From Sedimentisphaerales bacterium (GTDB taxonomy: Bacteria; Planctomycetota; Phycisphaerae; Sedimentisphaerales; Anaerobacaceae), in contig JAUWPZ010000006.1 in assembly GCA_030611315.1 (NCBI GenBank), positions 1-53,858 of the forward strand: a stretch of DNA of 53,858 nucleotides, in the 5' to 3' direction. A program made the position numbers and the translations under genes. How positions within the stretch are numbered: the stretch's first letter is position 1; every line of letters begins with the position of its first letter. Below the pieces are notes generated by a model. The model ran no database searches and had not been told where the DNA came from. It saw nothing but the letters and a program-made list of their open reading frames with translations. Positions 18,801-26,414 of this stretch are shown here, in pieces.

Positions 18801-19500
18801 TGTTTTTTTGGATTGAGAACGATTTAACTCCTATTGCCATTGAGGGATGCTGATGATAGCGCATAAGCTGGGCCATCGCTGTTGCGACACAACCGGTGTA
18901 ATAGTTTTCCGGCGTGTAGTAGTTATAACAGGGACTGGAGCAGATATTGTGCTGGCTCCACTTGCTTTGCAACAAGGGGTGGACGCGGATATCGGAAACC
19001 GAGGTAATGCCCATGAAGCCAACATTACCATCGGAGGCTTCTGCAAGGGCGGTGAATCGGTCCCACTTGTCTCGATGGTAAGGGGCTTTTTGTCTGTGGG
19101 CCTTGAATTGGGGCAATTGAGAGGACCGAACCGCTATGATGCGCGCTTTGAGGTCGTTGGTGACCAATGCTCCGAGCGGGTTTTCGAGGGATGGGTCGAA
19201 GGTTCCATCGTCGGCGAATCCGATAATGGGCTCGAGCGAATCGTCAGGCGAGACGATTACAAATCCTGACGGCCTTAGATAGACGATGTAATAAGCCGGT
19301 TGGCCTTGGTCGTCGTTGAAGGTCTGTACGTTGAGCGCTCGCCTTGCAAATGGTGTGCGGAAGGGCCTTGCATCGGCTCGAAGCCAGCCAGCCACCACCT
19401 TTTTTGCCCGTTGTGAGGCGACAGGGCGCGCCCACAGGCTGCCACAGCAGAAATGCGGCAACAGCAGAATGGCTACAGAAATTATGCTCCTTCGTTTTAT
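15823..19500 (-). CDS. Exported C10-family (streptopain-like) cysteine peptidase with IPT, beta-helix, LamG and dockerin parts
   Basis: A large secreted protein. Coordinates below count from the open-frame Met at 19593. Signal-like SIISVAILLLPHFCCG lies at about 36-51. A C10 propeptide-like region includes AYYIVYLRPSGFVIVSPDD. The peptidase has its catalytic Cys in YTGCVATAMAQLMRYH (about 235) and His in GGHAVICDGYGY (about 383), plus LNMGWSG. A carboxypeptidase-like repeat follows, then an IPT/TIG domain (about 535-615). Parallel beta-helix rungs run about 630-880 (SPTISYCTITNNSG, SPALVNCTFTANSA). A LamG/concanavalin domain (IAHWKLDESAG, FDGNDDYVWVPN) and a C-terminal dockerin-like pair (DINRDCVVNMADYAAFA, DNIINMLDLAVFV) complete the chain. 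There is no ATG next to the good GGAGG at about 19508; the codon at the right distance is ATA (19500). An ATG exists only at 19593, without a ribosome-binding site. Confidence 0.8.
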   Translation of the reverse strand: MKRRSIISVAILLLPHFCCGSLWARPVASQRAKKVVAGWLRADARPFRTPFARRALNVQTFNDDQGQPAYYIVYLRPSGFVIVSPDDSLEPIIGFADDGTFDPSLENPLGALVTNDLKARIIAVRSSQLPQFKAHRQKAPYHRDKWDRFTALAEASDGNVGFMGITSVSDIRVHPLLQSKWSQHNICSSPCYNYYTPENYYTGCVATAMAQLMRYHQHPSMAIGVKSFSIQKNSGTPYSVYTLGGDEAGGPYDWSQMVLVPTCSITNMQRKAIGALCYDAAISININFGSSSSEADTLKSKNALINTFKYGNAITGYNNSNNIGPGLTTMLNPNLDAKDPVIIGIKGSSGGHAVICDGYGYNSFTPYHHLNMGWSGTDNAWYNLPTIDATYLYSSVYKCVYNIRISATGNGEIISGRLLDQNGDPLPNALISATGSSSTFEEASDAKGIYAFDLLNSNTLYTLNPSAEGYVFSPRIITTKRSRDRSSVSGNIWGVDFDGQILEISTITPASGPPGTYMKIQGQNFGSTTGEVLFPGGKLGEELQWSDTVIYCRAPGDATSGDIQVRTAALDLSSGKYFEVTNPATIIVDIGGFTTNIENGTAEYPFGGIQKGIDAATPGDAVIVKQGTYPEIIQFTGNNITLTSLTPIDPDVVASTVIDGGLLGPVVTFDQGEDTACLMTGFTITNGDAPNGGAIFCCQSSPTISYCTITNNSGNNGGAMYNTQSSPALVNCTFTANSAANKGGALYNDLSSPTLANCILIANLAGDDGGAIYNKDFCSPIIANCTLSANSADDTAGAIFNSNISTVVVINNSILWENSDKTGIGESAQIYDGKPIIKHSCIQGWTGILGGIGNIGSDPNFVRNPDDGGDGWGIGANDDFGDLRLSPASPCIDAGDNTTVPPDTADLDDDGDTIEMIPYDFRGLSRLLDVPLTVDTGNPGESGPPIVDMGAHEFASFIAHWKLDESAGSKAEDSEGTNDGSLYGDPVWQPLSGIFDGALLFDGNDDYVWVPNESNFDLTGAATIAAWININDVGTNYQAIVTKGDSAWRLSTIASQRRIYFAVTAGPSPQAVSGDIQIPPYEWHHVCGTYDGNDIRLYIDGQEDPAGPVAYSGQISTNDYNVCIGENAELTQRRWDGLIDEVRIYNYALQTDELAALLCPQPYISDINRDCVVNMADYAAFALAWLSVPENPRWNQNCNIATPTDNIINMLDLAVFVENWLPHNQ

Positions 19501-19593
19501 TTGCTCCTCCTTATGAAAAAGCGATTTGTACGCACCTGGTATCCGGTATGAAAGAATCCCCCTTACGAGCAAAAGAAATTCAAACAAGGCCAA

Positions 19594-19707
19594 TTATACC
19601 CTTCAGGGTAGTAAATTCCCGCGAGTAAGATTGTAACTTATTGTTCTAAAGCCACTTGCCCGCGAACCCGCCGCGGCGGGGGAAATTTCAATCGTGAGCG
19701 CTATACA
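19594..19707 (+). repeat. Dispersed repeat C, copy 1
   Basis: Begins with the palindrome TTATACCCTTCAGGGTA and continues TAAATTCCCGCGA, then TTGCCCGCGAAC, then GGGAAATTTCAATCGTGAGC. It is nearly the same as 23773-23877 in the same orientation. A shorter relative (palindrome plus start of the body) lies inverted near 48490-48525. This copy sits between the divergent peptidase and aroDE genes. The internal complementary arms (AAATTCCCG and CGGGAAATTT) suggest a folded RNA or a terminator-like structure. Confidence 0.7.
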
Positions 19708-19861
19708 TATAAACTCCACCTTTCATTGTTTTGAGAACGTCTCAAACAAGTTTATTATACATTTTTTTCTGCTTTGGGTCAAGGACAATCGCAGGCGAAC
19801 TGGGCTTTAAGGTGTGGAAAGTTGGCTTTTTGCCCTTGCATTTGATGTTATCGGCTGCTAT

Positions 19862-21439
19862 ATGTTGAGAACTATGACATATTTGGCCGTACCAATAGCA
19901 GCAAAGAATTTAGACCTGGCGAAGCAGCAAATCGAAGCAGCACTGGCCGCGGGCGCCGAGATGCTCGAGCTGCGAACCGACTACATCGAAAATCTCAGTG
20001 CGGATATGGTCAAAGGGCTGGTTGGCGAGGTAAAAACGGCCGACAAGCCGGTGCCTTTAATCGTGACGTGTCGGGACAAGCGGCAGGGCGGGGCGATTGG
20101 GTATCCGCGGCATTTGCGAGTCGATGTGCTTACCGGCGCGCTGAAGGCCGGGGCGGAGTTTATCGACTTCGAGTATGAAAATTTTCACAGTATTGAAAAC
20201 CAGGAGAAGCTAAGGCGGGCGCTGTCGCAGAGCCTGAAAGGGCGGCTGGTTTTGTCGGCCCATAATTTCAAGGGGAAATTTGCGAATATCACCAAACAGT
20301 ATCGACATATTATGACCGTATGTCCTGAGGCGATACCGAAGCTTGTCTATACTGCGAACCATATCAACGATTGTTTCGAGGGCTTCGACCTGCTGCATCA
20401 AACGAGCGGCGAGCGGATTGTGTTGTGTATGGGGCAGGGCGGTCTGAGCAGCAGAATCCTTGCGAAGAAGCTGAACAGCTTCGTAACTTTTGCGAGCGTG
20501 GACGAGAGCAGCGCAACTGCGCCGGGACAGTTGATAATCGGGCAATTAAAGGGGCTGTACCGCTATGATTCTATCGACTGCGATACGGAACTTTACGGCG
20601 TGATTGCCGAGCCGGTAGGCCATTCTCTTAGTCCGGCGATTCACAATGCGTGCTTTGCCGAGAAGGATATGAATAAATTGTATCTGCCGCTGCTTGTCGA
20701 AGGGGGCAAGAGCGAATTCGACCGGTTCCTGCGTAATGTCCTGCTGAGAAAATGGCTGGGCTTCAAGGGCTTTAGCGTAACAATTCCGCATAAGCAAAGC
20801 GCCCTGGCATACGTTAAATCCGGCGGCGGCGATGTGGAGCGATTGGCTGAGAAGATAGGAGCGGTTAATACATTGGTCATCAGCGGAGACGACAGACTCA
20901 AGGGCTATAATACAGATTATGCCGGGGCGCTGGATGCTATTACTTCGGGTATGGGTATAACACGAAAGGAGTTGAAGGGGCTTTCTGTGGCGGTGGTCGG
21001 GGCAGGGGGCGTTTCGAGGGCGATAGTTGCAGGGCTGAGCGATGTGGGTGCGAAAGTGAAGATTTATAACCGAACCGTCGAAAGGGGGGAAAGACTCGCG
21101 GCGGAATTCGCTTGTGACTACGCAGGATTGGATGATTTGCCGAACATGGACGCGAAGCTGGTAATAAACTGCACGAGTGTGGGGATGTATCCGAATGTGG
21201 ATGAGACACCGGCGCCGAAAGGATGCCTGAAAAAGGGTATGGCTGTTTTCGATACCGTTTATAATCCCGCGGAGACTTTACTGCTCAAGCAGAGCAAAGA
21301 GGCCAGCGCAAAAACAATCGACGGCATCTCGATGTTTGTCAATCAGGCCGTCGCCCAGTTCAAACTTTTCACCGGCACAAAAGCCAAGGCGGAAATCATG
21401 CGAAAAACGGTTATGGAAAGCTTTAGTAAAAAAGCGTAG
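19862..21439 (+). CDS. aroDE: Bifunctional 3-dehydroquinate dehydratase (type I) / shikimate dehydrogenase
   Basis: The N-terminal half is type I dehydroquinase: MLELRTDYIEN (shortened family signature), VPLIVTCRDKRQGG, active-site His in LVLSAHNFKG and the Schiff-base Lys in IPKLVYTANH. The C-terminal half is shikimate dehydrogenase: GVIAEPVGHSLSPAIHNACF, FSVTIPHKQ, NTDYAGALDA, the NADP-binding VAVVGAGGVSRAIVAGL and LVINCTSVGMYP. It performs steps 3 and 4 of the shikimate pathway in the cytoplasm. The open frame starts at 19814, but Met at 19862 or 19874 (MTYLAVPIAAK) fits the family better. No Shine-Dalgarno site decides between them. It pairs functionally with the archaeal-type genes at 13.6-15.4 kb, 4.4 kb away on the other strand. 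The fusion is known from plants and some bacteria. Confidence 0.92.
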   Translation: MLRTMTYLAVPIAAKNLDLAKQQIEAALAAGAEMLELRTDYIENLSADMVKGLVGEVKTADKPVPLIVTCRDKRQGGAIGYPRHLRVDVLTGALKAGAEFIDFEYENFHSIENQEKLRRALSQSLKGRLVLSAHNFKGKFANITKQYRHIMTVCPEAIPKLVYTANHINDCFEGFDLLHQTSGERIVLCMGQGGLSSRILAKKLNSFVTFASVDESSATAPGQLIIGQLKGLYRYDSIDCDTELYGVIAEPVGHSLSPAIHNACFAEKDMNKLYLPLLVEGGKSEFDRFLRNVLLRKWLGFKGFSVTIPHKQSALAYVKSGGGDVERLAEKIGAVNTLVISGDDRLKGYNTDYAGALDAITSGMGITRKELKGLSVAVVGAGGVSRAIVAGLSDVGAKVKIYNRTVERGERLAAEFACDYAGLDDLPNMDAKLVINCTSVGMYPNVDETPAPKGCLKKGMAVFDTVYNPAETLLLKQSKEASAKTIDGISMFVNQAVAQFKLFTGTKAKAEIMRKTVMESFSKKA

Positions 21440-21610
21440 AGACGAATTTAAAAACGCATTGGCATTATTGACATTGTTCGATTTAATTGTTGCTTTGGGG
21501 CGGAGATGTTTGGTATACTCAACAATGAACGGATACGATTGCTCACAAGACAACAATCAGGATATTGGTTTTCGTAGATAAGATTTATGAAAGGGCTTTG
21601 CTGATTTTCA

Positions 21611-21871
21611 ATGGACGTTAAAAGGCAGATAGATTATTGGAGCCAAAGCGGCGATGAGGACTTTTCGGCTGCTCAATCGTTACTGGATAGAGGCCATCTG
21701 CGACATTGCCTTTTCTTTGCGCACCTTGCCGTCGAAAAGATGCTCAAAGCCCATGTAACCAGACAGACAGAGGACCTTCCACCGCGTATACATAGTCTTG
21801 TTCGGCTTGCTGAAATAGTTGAGTTGTCCCTGAGTACGGAGCATATGAGTTTTCTGAGCAGCTTTGGCTGA
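21611..21871 (+). CDS. Truncated HEPN-domain protein (half of a HEPN/MNT pair)
   Basis: 86 aa beginning MDVKRQIDYWSQSGDEDF, with AQSLLDRGHLRHCLFFAHLA and AVEKMLKAHVTRQT, then LPPRIHSLVRLAEI. This is the N-terminal two thirds of a HEPN domain, which is normally about 120-130 residues. The protein stops after MSFLSSFG, where intact HEPN proteins continue through a helix that usually carries the R-x4-6-H ribonuclease motif. Twelve bases later the MNT partner begins, and the sequence after the stop does not encode the missing helix. A deletion probably removed the HEPN end. If translated, the product is likely inactive as an RNase toxin. Confidence 0.6.
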   Translation: MDVKRQIDYWSQSGDEDFSAAQSLLDRGHLRHCLFFAHLAVEKMLKAHVTRQTEDLPPRIHSLVRLAEIVELSLSTEHMSFLSSFG

Positions 21872-21883
21872 GGATATACTGAA

Positions 21884-22207
21884 ATGGTTAAGAGCACAAT
21901 TATGACCGTAATACAGCGGTATATCGCAGCGCTTAGCACCGTTGGTATCCATGCCCGCAGGCTTGTACTCTTTGGCTCCTTTGCGCGAGGCGATTCCACT
22001 GAATTCAGCGATATTGACCTGATAGTAATTGCTCCTGAATTCGATGGGCCGCGTGAAATTGCTCTGGTCGAAAAACTCTGGCAGGCAACCGCTTTAGCTG
22101 ACAGCCGTATCGAGCCTATACCTTGTGGCGAAGAAGAGTGGGAGACCGACCAGGGCCGTCCTATCATCGAAATTGCGCGGCGAGAAGGCGTGGTTATCGC
22201 TACATGA
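21884..22207 (+). CDS. MNT-type nucleotidyltransferase (antitoxin partner of HEPN)
   Basis: 107 aa with the minimal nucleotidyltransferase signature GSFARGDSTEFSDIDLIVI (GSF..G and the Asp pair DID), following RRLVLF. MNT proteins paired with HEPN proteins act as antitoxins, in studied cases by AMP-adding to the HEPN toxin. It starts 12 bases after the shortened HEPN gene, so the two form one unit. An alternative Met (21902, MTVIQRY) is possible. The domain looks complete even though its partner is not. Confidence 0.75.
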   Translation: MVKSTIMTVIQRYIAALSTVGIHARRLVLFGSFARGDSTEFSDIDLIVIAPEFDGPREIALVEKLWQATALADSRIEPIPCGEEEWETDQGRPIIEIARREGVVIAT

Positions 22208-22497
22208 AAAGTGATGACTTGAGTCATTGAGCCGCTTGTGCCGCCTGATACACCGCCGATGGTGGAAGATTGACACACAGCTAAATTCCTTCCTTTTCTT
22301 TTTGTTTTGATTGTTTTTGCGGCGAATTTTCTGTATAATCCGGCTTTGCCGTGAAGTGTTTTCGAGCCGAGGAAAGGTGTTATATGAAGCCGGGAGAGTA
22401 TGAAAGAACGATTTTATGTTGATGCAGATTGAAACCTGCGGTAAAACCGCAGGCTAAATATAGATTTCTTATGTTGGCCCCGTTGAGGGTAAGTTCG

Positions 22498-23736
22498 ATG
22501 GCTAAGAGTAAAAGCAAAGCTGAGAAAGTGGTGTTGGCGTATAGCGGCGGTCTGGATACGAGCGTGATTCTGCCGTGGCTGAAGGAGACTTACGGGTACG
22601 AGGTAATCGCCTTTGCGGTGGAATTGGGGCAGGGCGATGAATTAGCCGGCATTAAGCGCAAGGCGCTGAAGAGCGGGGCGGTCAAGTGCGTGGTCAAGGA
22701 CCTGCGTAAAGAGTTTGTTGAAGATTACCTCTGGCCTGTGCTCAAGGCCGGGGCTATCTATGAAAAAAAGTATTTGTTAGGCACCAGTATTGCGCGTCCT
22801 TTGATAGCGAAGCATCAGGTTGAAGTCGCCCACGCCGAGGGCGCGACAGCGGTGGCCCACGGGGCGACCGGCAAGGGCAACGACAAGGTGCGGTTCGCGC
22901 TGACTTATATGGCGCTGGACCCGTCGCTGAAGATTGTGGCGCCCTGGAAGGACCCGAACTTTACTCTGAGAAGCCGCGAGGCGGCGGTTGACTACGCGAA
23001 GAAACACAAGATTCCTATCGAGCAGACGAAGAAAAAGATATATTCTCGGGACCGTAATCTCTGGCACATCAGCCACGAAGGGGCCGAGCTGGAAGACCCT
23101 GCCAATGAGCCGAAAGACGATGTGTTCGTTATTTCGCGGCCGATATCGAAGGCCCCGAAGAAAGCGGATTACGTCAAAATCGGTTTCAACAAGGGGGCGC
23201 CGGTGAAACTTGACGGCAAGAAGATAAGCGGAGTGAAGCTGCTCGAGAAGCTGAACCGGCTGGGCGGCAAACATGGTGTCGGGCAGACGGACTTAGTCGA
23301 AAACCGGCTGGTCGGGATAAAATCGCGTGGTGTTTACGAGACACCGGGCGGTGCGATATTGATGGCCGCTCACGATTGCCTCGAAAGCCTGACGCTTGAC
23401 CGGGAAACCCTGCACTATAAACAGCAGGTTGCCCTGAAATACGCCGAGATGGTTTATTACGGTCTGTGGTTTTGCCGGCTGCGGGAGGCGCTCGACGGAT
23501 TTGTGGATGTTACGCAGCGAAATGTTACGGGGGAAGTGAAAATGAAATTGTTCAAGGGCCGCTGTACGCCGGCCGGTATAAAAAGCCCAAACAGCCTTTA
23601 CCGGACCGACCTGGCGAGTTTTAAGATGGGGGACGAATATGACTCGACCGATGCGACCGGATTTATACGTCTGTTCGGCCTGCCGATGAAAGTGGCAGGG
23701 GTGGTCGATAAGAAAACGACAGGTAAAGCGGATTAG
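22498..23736 (+). CDS. argG: Argininosuccinate synthase
   Basis: About 412 aa from the ATG at 22498; the open frame extends 23 codons upstream, but family alignment supports [20 protein letters not shown] as the N-terminus. Signatures are the ATP-binding [57 protein letters not shown] and [13 protein letters not shown]. It joins citrulline and aspartate at the expense of ATP in arginine synthesis, in the cytoplasm. No other arg genes are in the window. Repeat C copy 2 follows the stop within 40 bases and may serve as its transcript end. Confidence 0.96.
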   Translation: MAKSKSKAEKVVLAYSGGLDTSVILPWLKETYGYEVIAFAVELGQGDELAGIKRKALKSGAVKCVVKDLRKEFVEDYLWPVLKAGAIYEKKYLLGTSIARPLIAKHQVEVAHAEGATAVAHGATGKGNDKVRFALTYMALDPSLKIVAPWKDPNFTLRSREAAVDYAKKHKIPIEQTKKKIYSRDRNLWHISHEGAELEDPANEPKDDVFVISRPISKAPKKADYVKIGFNKGAPVKLDGKKISGVKLLEKLNRLGGKHGVGQTDLVENRLVGIKSRGVYETPGGAILMAAHDCLESLTLDRETLHYKQQVALKYAEMVYYGLWFCRLREALDGFVDVTQRNVTGEVKMKLFKGRCTPAGIKSPNSLYRTDLASFKMGDEYDSTDATGFIRLFGLPMKVAGVVDKKTTGKAD

Positions 23737-23772
23737 AGAATTAGAGATTGGCCGGCTAAAAACGGTTCTTTG

Positions 23773-23877
23773 TTATACCCTTAAGGGTAATAAATTCCCG
23801 CGATTAGGATTGTAAATTATTGTTCTAAGCTTACTTGCCCGCGAACAAACGGGAAATTTCAATCGTGAGCACTATAG
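23773..23877 (+). repeat. Dispersed repeat C, copy 2
   Basis: Starts TTATACCCTTAAGGGTAATA and ends near GGGAAATTTCAATCGTGAGC. It aligns with 19594-19707 over its whole length with scattered changes and a small deletion. It lies just after argG and before the hicBA pair. Confidence 0.7.
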
Positions 23878-23964
23878 ATGTGGATAAACACTGATTGAAA
23901 TAGCAGGGCCATGTGTTATGATATTATCATAAGTTAAACCGTCAGAATAACGGGAGCAACGGCT

Positions 23965-24156
23965 ATGAAAACAAAAATGACCATGATTTACTGGAAGGGT
24001 GAGAAATATTGGCTGGGAAAGCTTCTTGAGCATCCGGAAATTATGACTCAGGGAGAAACTCTCGGGGAATTAGAGGAGAATATTAAGGATGCGTATCTAT
24101 TGATGGCTATGGATGAGGTGCCTGAAGAACACGAGATGAAAGAAATTGCAATATGA
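23965..24156 (+). CDS. hicB: HicB-like antitoxin
   Basis: A 63-aa protein starting MKTKMTMIYWKGEKYWLG with the HicB core HPEIMTQGETLGELEENIKD. HicB proteins have a degenerate RNase H-like fold that neutralises HicA. The gene overlaps the hicA start by four bases (ATATGA), the usual translational coupling. Upstream, CGGGAGCAACGGCT gives a GGGAG ribosome-binding site. No extra DNA-binding domain is present, so this is the short HicB type. Confidence 0.8.
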   Translation: MKTKMTMIYWKGEKYWLGKLLEHPEIMTQGETLGELEENIKDAYLLMAMDEVPEEHEMKEIAI

Positions 24157-24332
24157 AGCGAAAGGAGTTCGTTCGCCGGCTCACCAAAAAGGGGTGCGTT
24201 TTATTAAGGAGCGGCGCAAGGCACGACATCTACATAAACCCATCTACAGACAAGAAACAGCCCGTTCCGAGGCACATCGAGATCGACAACCACTTAGCAA
24301 GGCATATCAGAAAATATTTAGGCTTGAAATAG
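24153..24332 (+). CDS. hicA: HicA-like mRNA interferase toxin
   Basis: A 59-aa frame, MKRKEFVRRLTKKGCVLLRS followed by GARHDIYINP, QPVPRHIEIDNHLARHI and KYLGLK. The dsRBD-like HicA fold is recognisable from the start (K..F.R.L.KKG), the catalytic-type His in ARHDIY and PVPRH-EI. It should cleave mRNA when free of HicB. It overlaps hicB by four bases (ATGA). The second antisense-size frame in this stretch (24146-24358) is a shadow of this gene. Confidence 0.82.
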   Translation: MKRKEFVRRLTKKGCVLLRSGARHDIYINPSTDKKQPVPRHIEIDNHLARHIRKYLGLK

Positions 24333-24436
24333 TTGGCTTGGATGCTCGATGGTCGTAAGTGGGTGTCGGGCGTGTTCTTGTAACTTTAACTTATCTTTAG
24401 AAACTTTAACAAAATGAATTTCCAAATTACTCAACA

Positions 24437-24470
<34 letters not shown>

Positions 24471-24523
24471 AAAACGCAATCTTTTTGTTAGATGCTCTTA
24501 GGCATTTTTGCAAAGGAGGCATA

Positions 24524-25714
24524 GTGGCAGTGCCGGATTGGATTTGGTTTGCGTTTATCTTCGCATTGGGCTGCTGTATAGGCAGCTTCCTGAACGTTGT
24601 GGTTTATCGTATGCCTCGTGACAAATCTTTAGTAACTCCTCCTTCATCCTGTCCGGGCTGCGGGAAACACATTCGGTTTTATGATAATATACCGCTGGTC
24701 TCGTGGCTTGTTTTGGGCCGGAAGTGCAGATATTGCAAGATTGCGATTTCGCCGCGTTATTTTTGTATCGAGCTGCTGAGCGGGCTGGTTTTCCTCGGTC
24801 TTTTCATTTGTTATTTTTACAGCACTTTGGGGCCAAGGGTCAGGCCGATTATGGAGGGCGGCTGGCTTATTTATCTTCTTCACATTATTTTGTTAGCAGC
24901 TTTCATCGCGGCTTCGGCCATTGACCTGGAGTATTGGGTCATTCCGCTGTCGATTTGCTGGTTTGTTACGTTAATCGGCTTTGTAGGGTCAGCAGTGGGG
25001 GGGTATGTAATCGAGCCGGTCTTCATTAGCGCAGATAAGCTTCTTCCAAGCGCATCTGCAGGGACTGGGGCTCTGGCCATTGGGGCGGTGATAGGGCTGG
25101 GTGTATCGTTTTTGCTTCTTGTAATCGGTTTGGTGAAAAGAAGTTACGAGGCAGAGAACGGAGGGCAGAGGACGGAGGAGAGGGAACAGAAATCAGAAGA
25201 CAGAGGACAGAAGACAGAAGAATCGGCTGAGCCGCAGTTTAATCATCGGCTGGAGGCTTGCAGGGAGGTGCTTTTTTTGCTGCCGATAATCATTTTCTCA
25301 GCAGGCGCCTTTTGGGTCAGCAGGGAGGTGGAGTCGGTACGCCTCTGGTGGGCGAATTTTTCGCAATATCCTGTCGTTGCGGGACTTCTGGGCAGCGTTT
25401 GGGGTTACTTTGTGGGCTGCGGGGTTGTCTGGGCCGTTCGTATCCTGGGTACTCTGGGGTTCGGAAAAGAGGCGATGGGGCTCGGCGATGTGCACCTGAT
25501 GGGAGCGGCAGGGGCGGTGGTTGGGCCGCTTTTTGTCGTTTTGGCCTTTTTCATCGCACCATTTTTCGGTTTGGGCTGGGCGCTTTTTCAGATGTTTTTT
25601 AAAAAAATTCGCCAAATTCCCTATGGTCCCTTCTTGTCAATGGGAGTATTTGTTGTTATGATTCTACACGATTGGATTTTGAACTATATAGAAGAGTTGT
25701 TTTTTTACCGTTAG
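24524..25714 (+). CDS. Prepilin peptidase (A24 family, leader peptidase/N-methyltransferase)
   Basis: Polytopic membrane protein of about 396 aa. GTG 24524 is chosen because GGAGG (24515-24519) precedes it; a second GTG lies at 24530. Seen are the methyltransferase-type N-terminus GCCIGSFLNVVVYRMPRD, two zinc-binding CxxC pairs (CPGCGKHI, CRYCK), the first catalytic Asp in AASAIDLEYWVIP and the second in GLGDVHLMGAAG. It cleaves and N-methylates type IV pilin or type II secretion pseudopilins. Between helices (about residues 209-233) there is a low-complexity insertion of repeated AGAGGACAGAAGACAG-type DNA giving Glu/Gln/Arg-rich residues. This is unlike the family and is discussed under findings. 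Confidence 0.92.
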   Translation: MAVPDWIWFAFIFALGCCIGSFLNVVVYRMPRDKSLVTPPSSCPGCGKHIRFYDNIPLVSWLVLGRKCRYCKIAISPRYFCIELLSGLVFLGLFICYFYSTLGPRVRPIMEGGWLIYLLHIILLAAFIAASAIDLEYWVIPLSICWFVTLIGFVGSAVGGYVIEPVFISADKLLPSASAGTGALAIGAVIGLGVSFLLLVIGLVKRSYEAENGGQRTEEREQKSEDRGQKTEESAEPQFNHRLEACREVLFLLPIIIFSAGAFWVSREVESVRLWWANFSQYPVVAGLLGSVWGYFVGCGVVWAVRILGTLGFGKEAMGLGDVHLMGAAGAVVGPLFVVLAFFIAPFFGLGWALFQMFFKKIRQIPYGPFLSMGVFVVMILHDWILNYIEELFFYR

Positions 25715-25754
25715 AAAAGGGACATTACATTTCATCATTATAAGGAGATATAAA

Positions 25755-26414
25755 ATGCGAACCGCCAACAAAAAGTCAATCGCCCTTCTAATTTGTCTTG
25801 CAGCATCTACTCTTTTGCCCGGCTGTACGAATTGGAAGAAGAAATATGAAAATCTGAATGTGGCACATAAGAATTTGGAAGGGCAGTTGGAGTTCGAGCA
25901 GTCCCAAAAAGGAGAGCTTGCCAAACAGATTTCCCAGGACCAGCAGACCATCGAAGAGCTCCAGAAACAAATTCAGGAACGTAACAAGACTCCGGGCGAG
26001 GCATCAGGTTTTGGAAGTGACTACGATGTTGCCTTTGACCCTTCGAAGGGGACGATTACCGTAACGCTTAAGAACTCGATATTGTTTGATTCGGGGCAAG
26101 CTACACTCAAGACAGGGACGATTACCGAGCTTGACCATATTCGGTCGGTTCTTCGTGATAGATACCCCGGTAAACAAATAGATGTTGTGGGACATACCGA
26201 TTCGGAGCCAATCAAGAAATCGAATTGGAAAGATAACTGGGAACTTTCGGCACAACGCGCGCTTTCCGTGGTTAGATACCTGATTAAGCGGGGGATTCCC
26301 GACGAGAAGATTCGAGCGGTAGGGCGTGGAGAAAGCCAGCCTGTAGCATCGAATGCGAGCGCCAGCGGGAAAGCACAGAACCGCCGAGTTGAAATTATTG
26401 TTTATATACGGTGA
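25755..26414 (+). CDS. OmpA/MotB-domain peptidoglycan-binding lipoprotein
   Basis: 219 aa with AAGGAG seven bases before the ATG. Lipoprotein signal peptide with lipobox LLPGC (Cys about 25), then a coiled-coil-like segment (about 30-80, KYENLNVAHKNLEGQ, EELQKQIQERN). The OmpA domain follows: ILFDSGQATLKTG, IDVVGHTDSEPIK, WELSAQRALSVVRYLI, GIPDEKIRAVGRGESQP and NRRVEIIVY. It anchors the outer membrane to peptidoglycan or forms part of a Pal-like envelope link. It follows the prepilin peptidase by 40 bases on the same strand and may be co-transcribed. Confidence 0.9.
   Translation: MRTANKKSIALLICLAASTLLPGCTNWKKKYENLNVAHKNLEGQLEFEQSQKGELAKQISQDQQTIEELQKQIQERNKTPGEASGFGSDYDVAFDPSKGTITVTLKNSILFDSGQATLKTGTITELDHIRSVLRDRYPGKQIDVVGHTDSEPIKKSNWKDNWELSAQRALSVVRYLIKRGIPDEKIRAVGRGESQPVASNASASGKAQNRRVEIIVYIR

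Noticed and set aside
24146..24358. 70-codon frame overlapping hicB end
   Set aside because: It is a different frame over hicA; the 59-codon HicA frame with ATGA coupling is the real gene.
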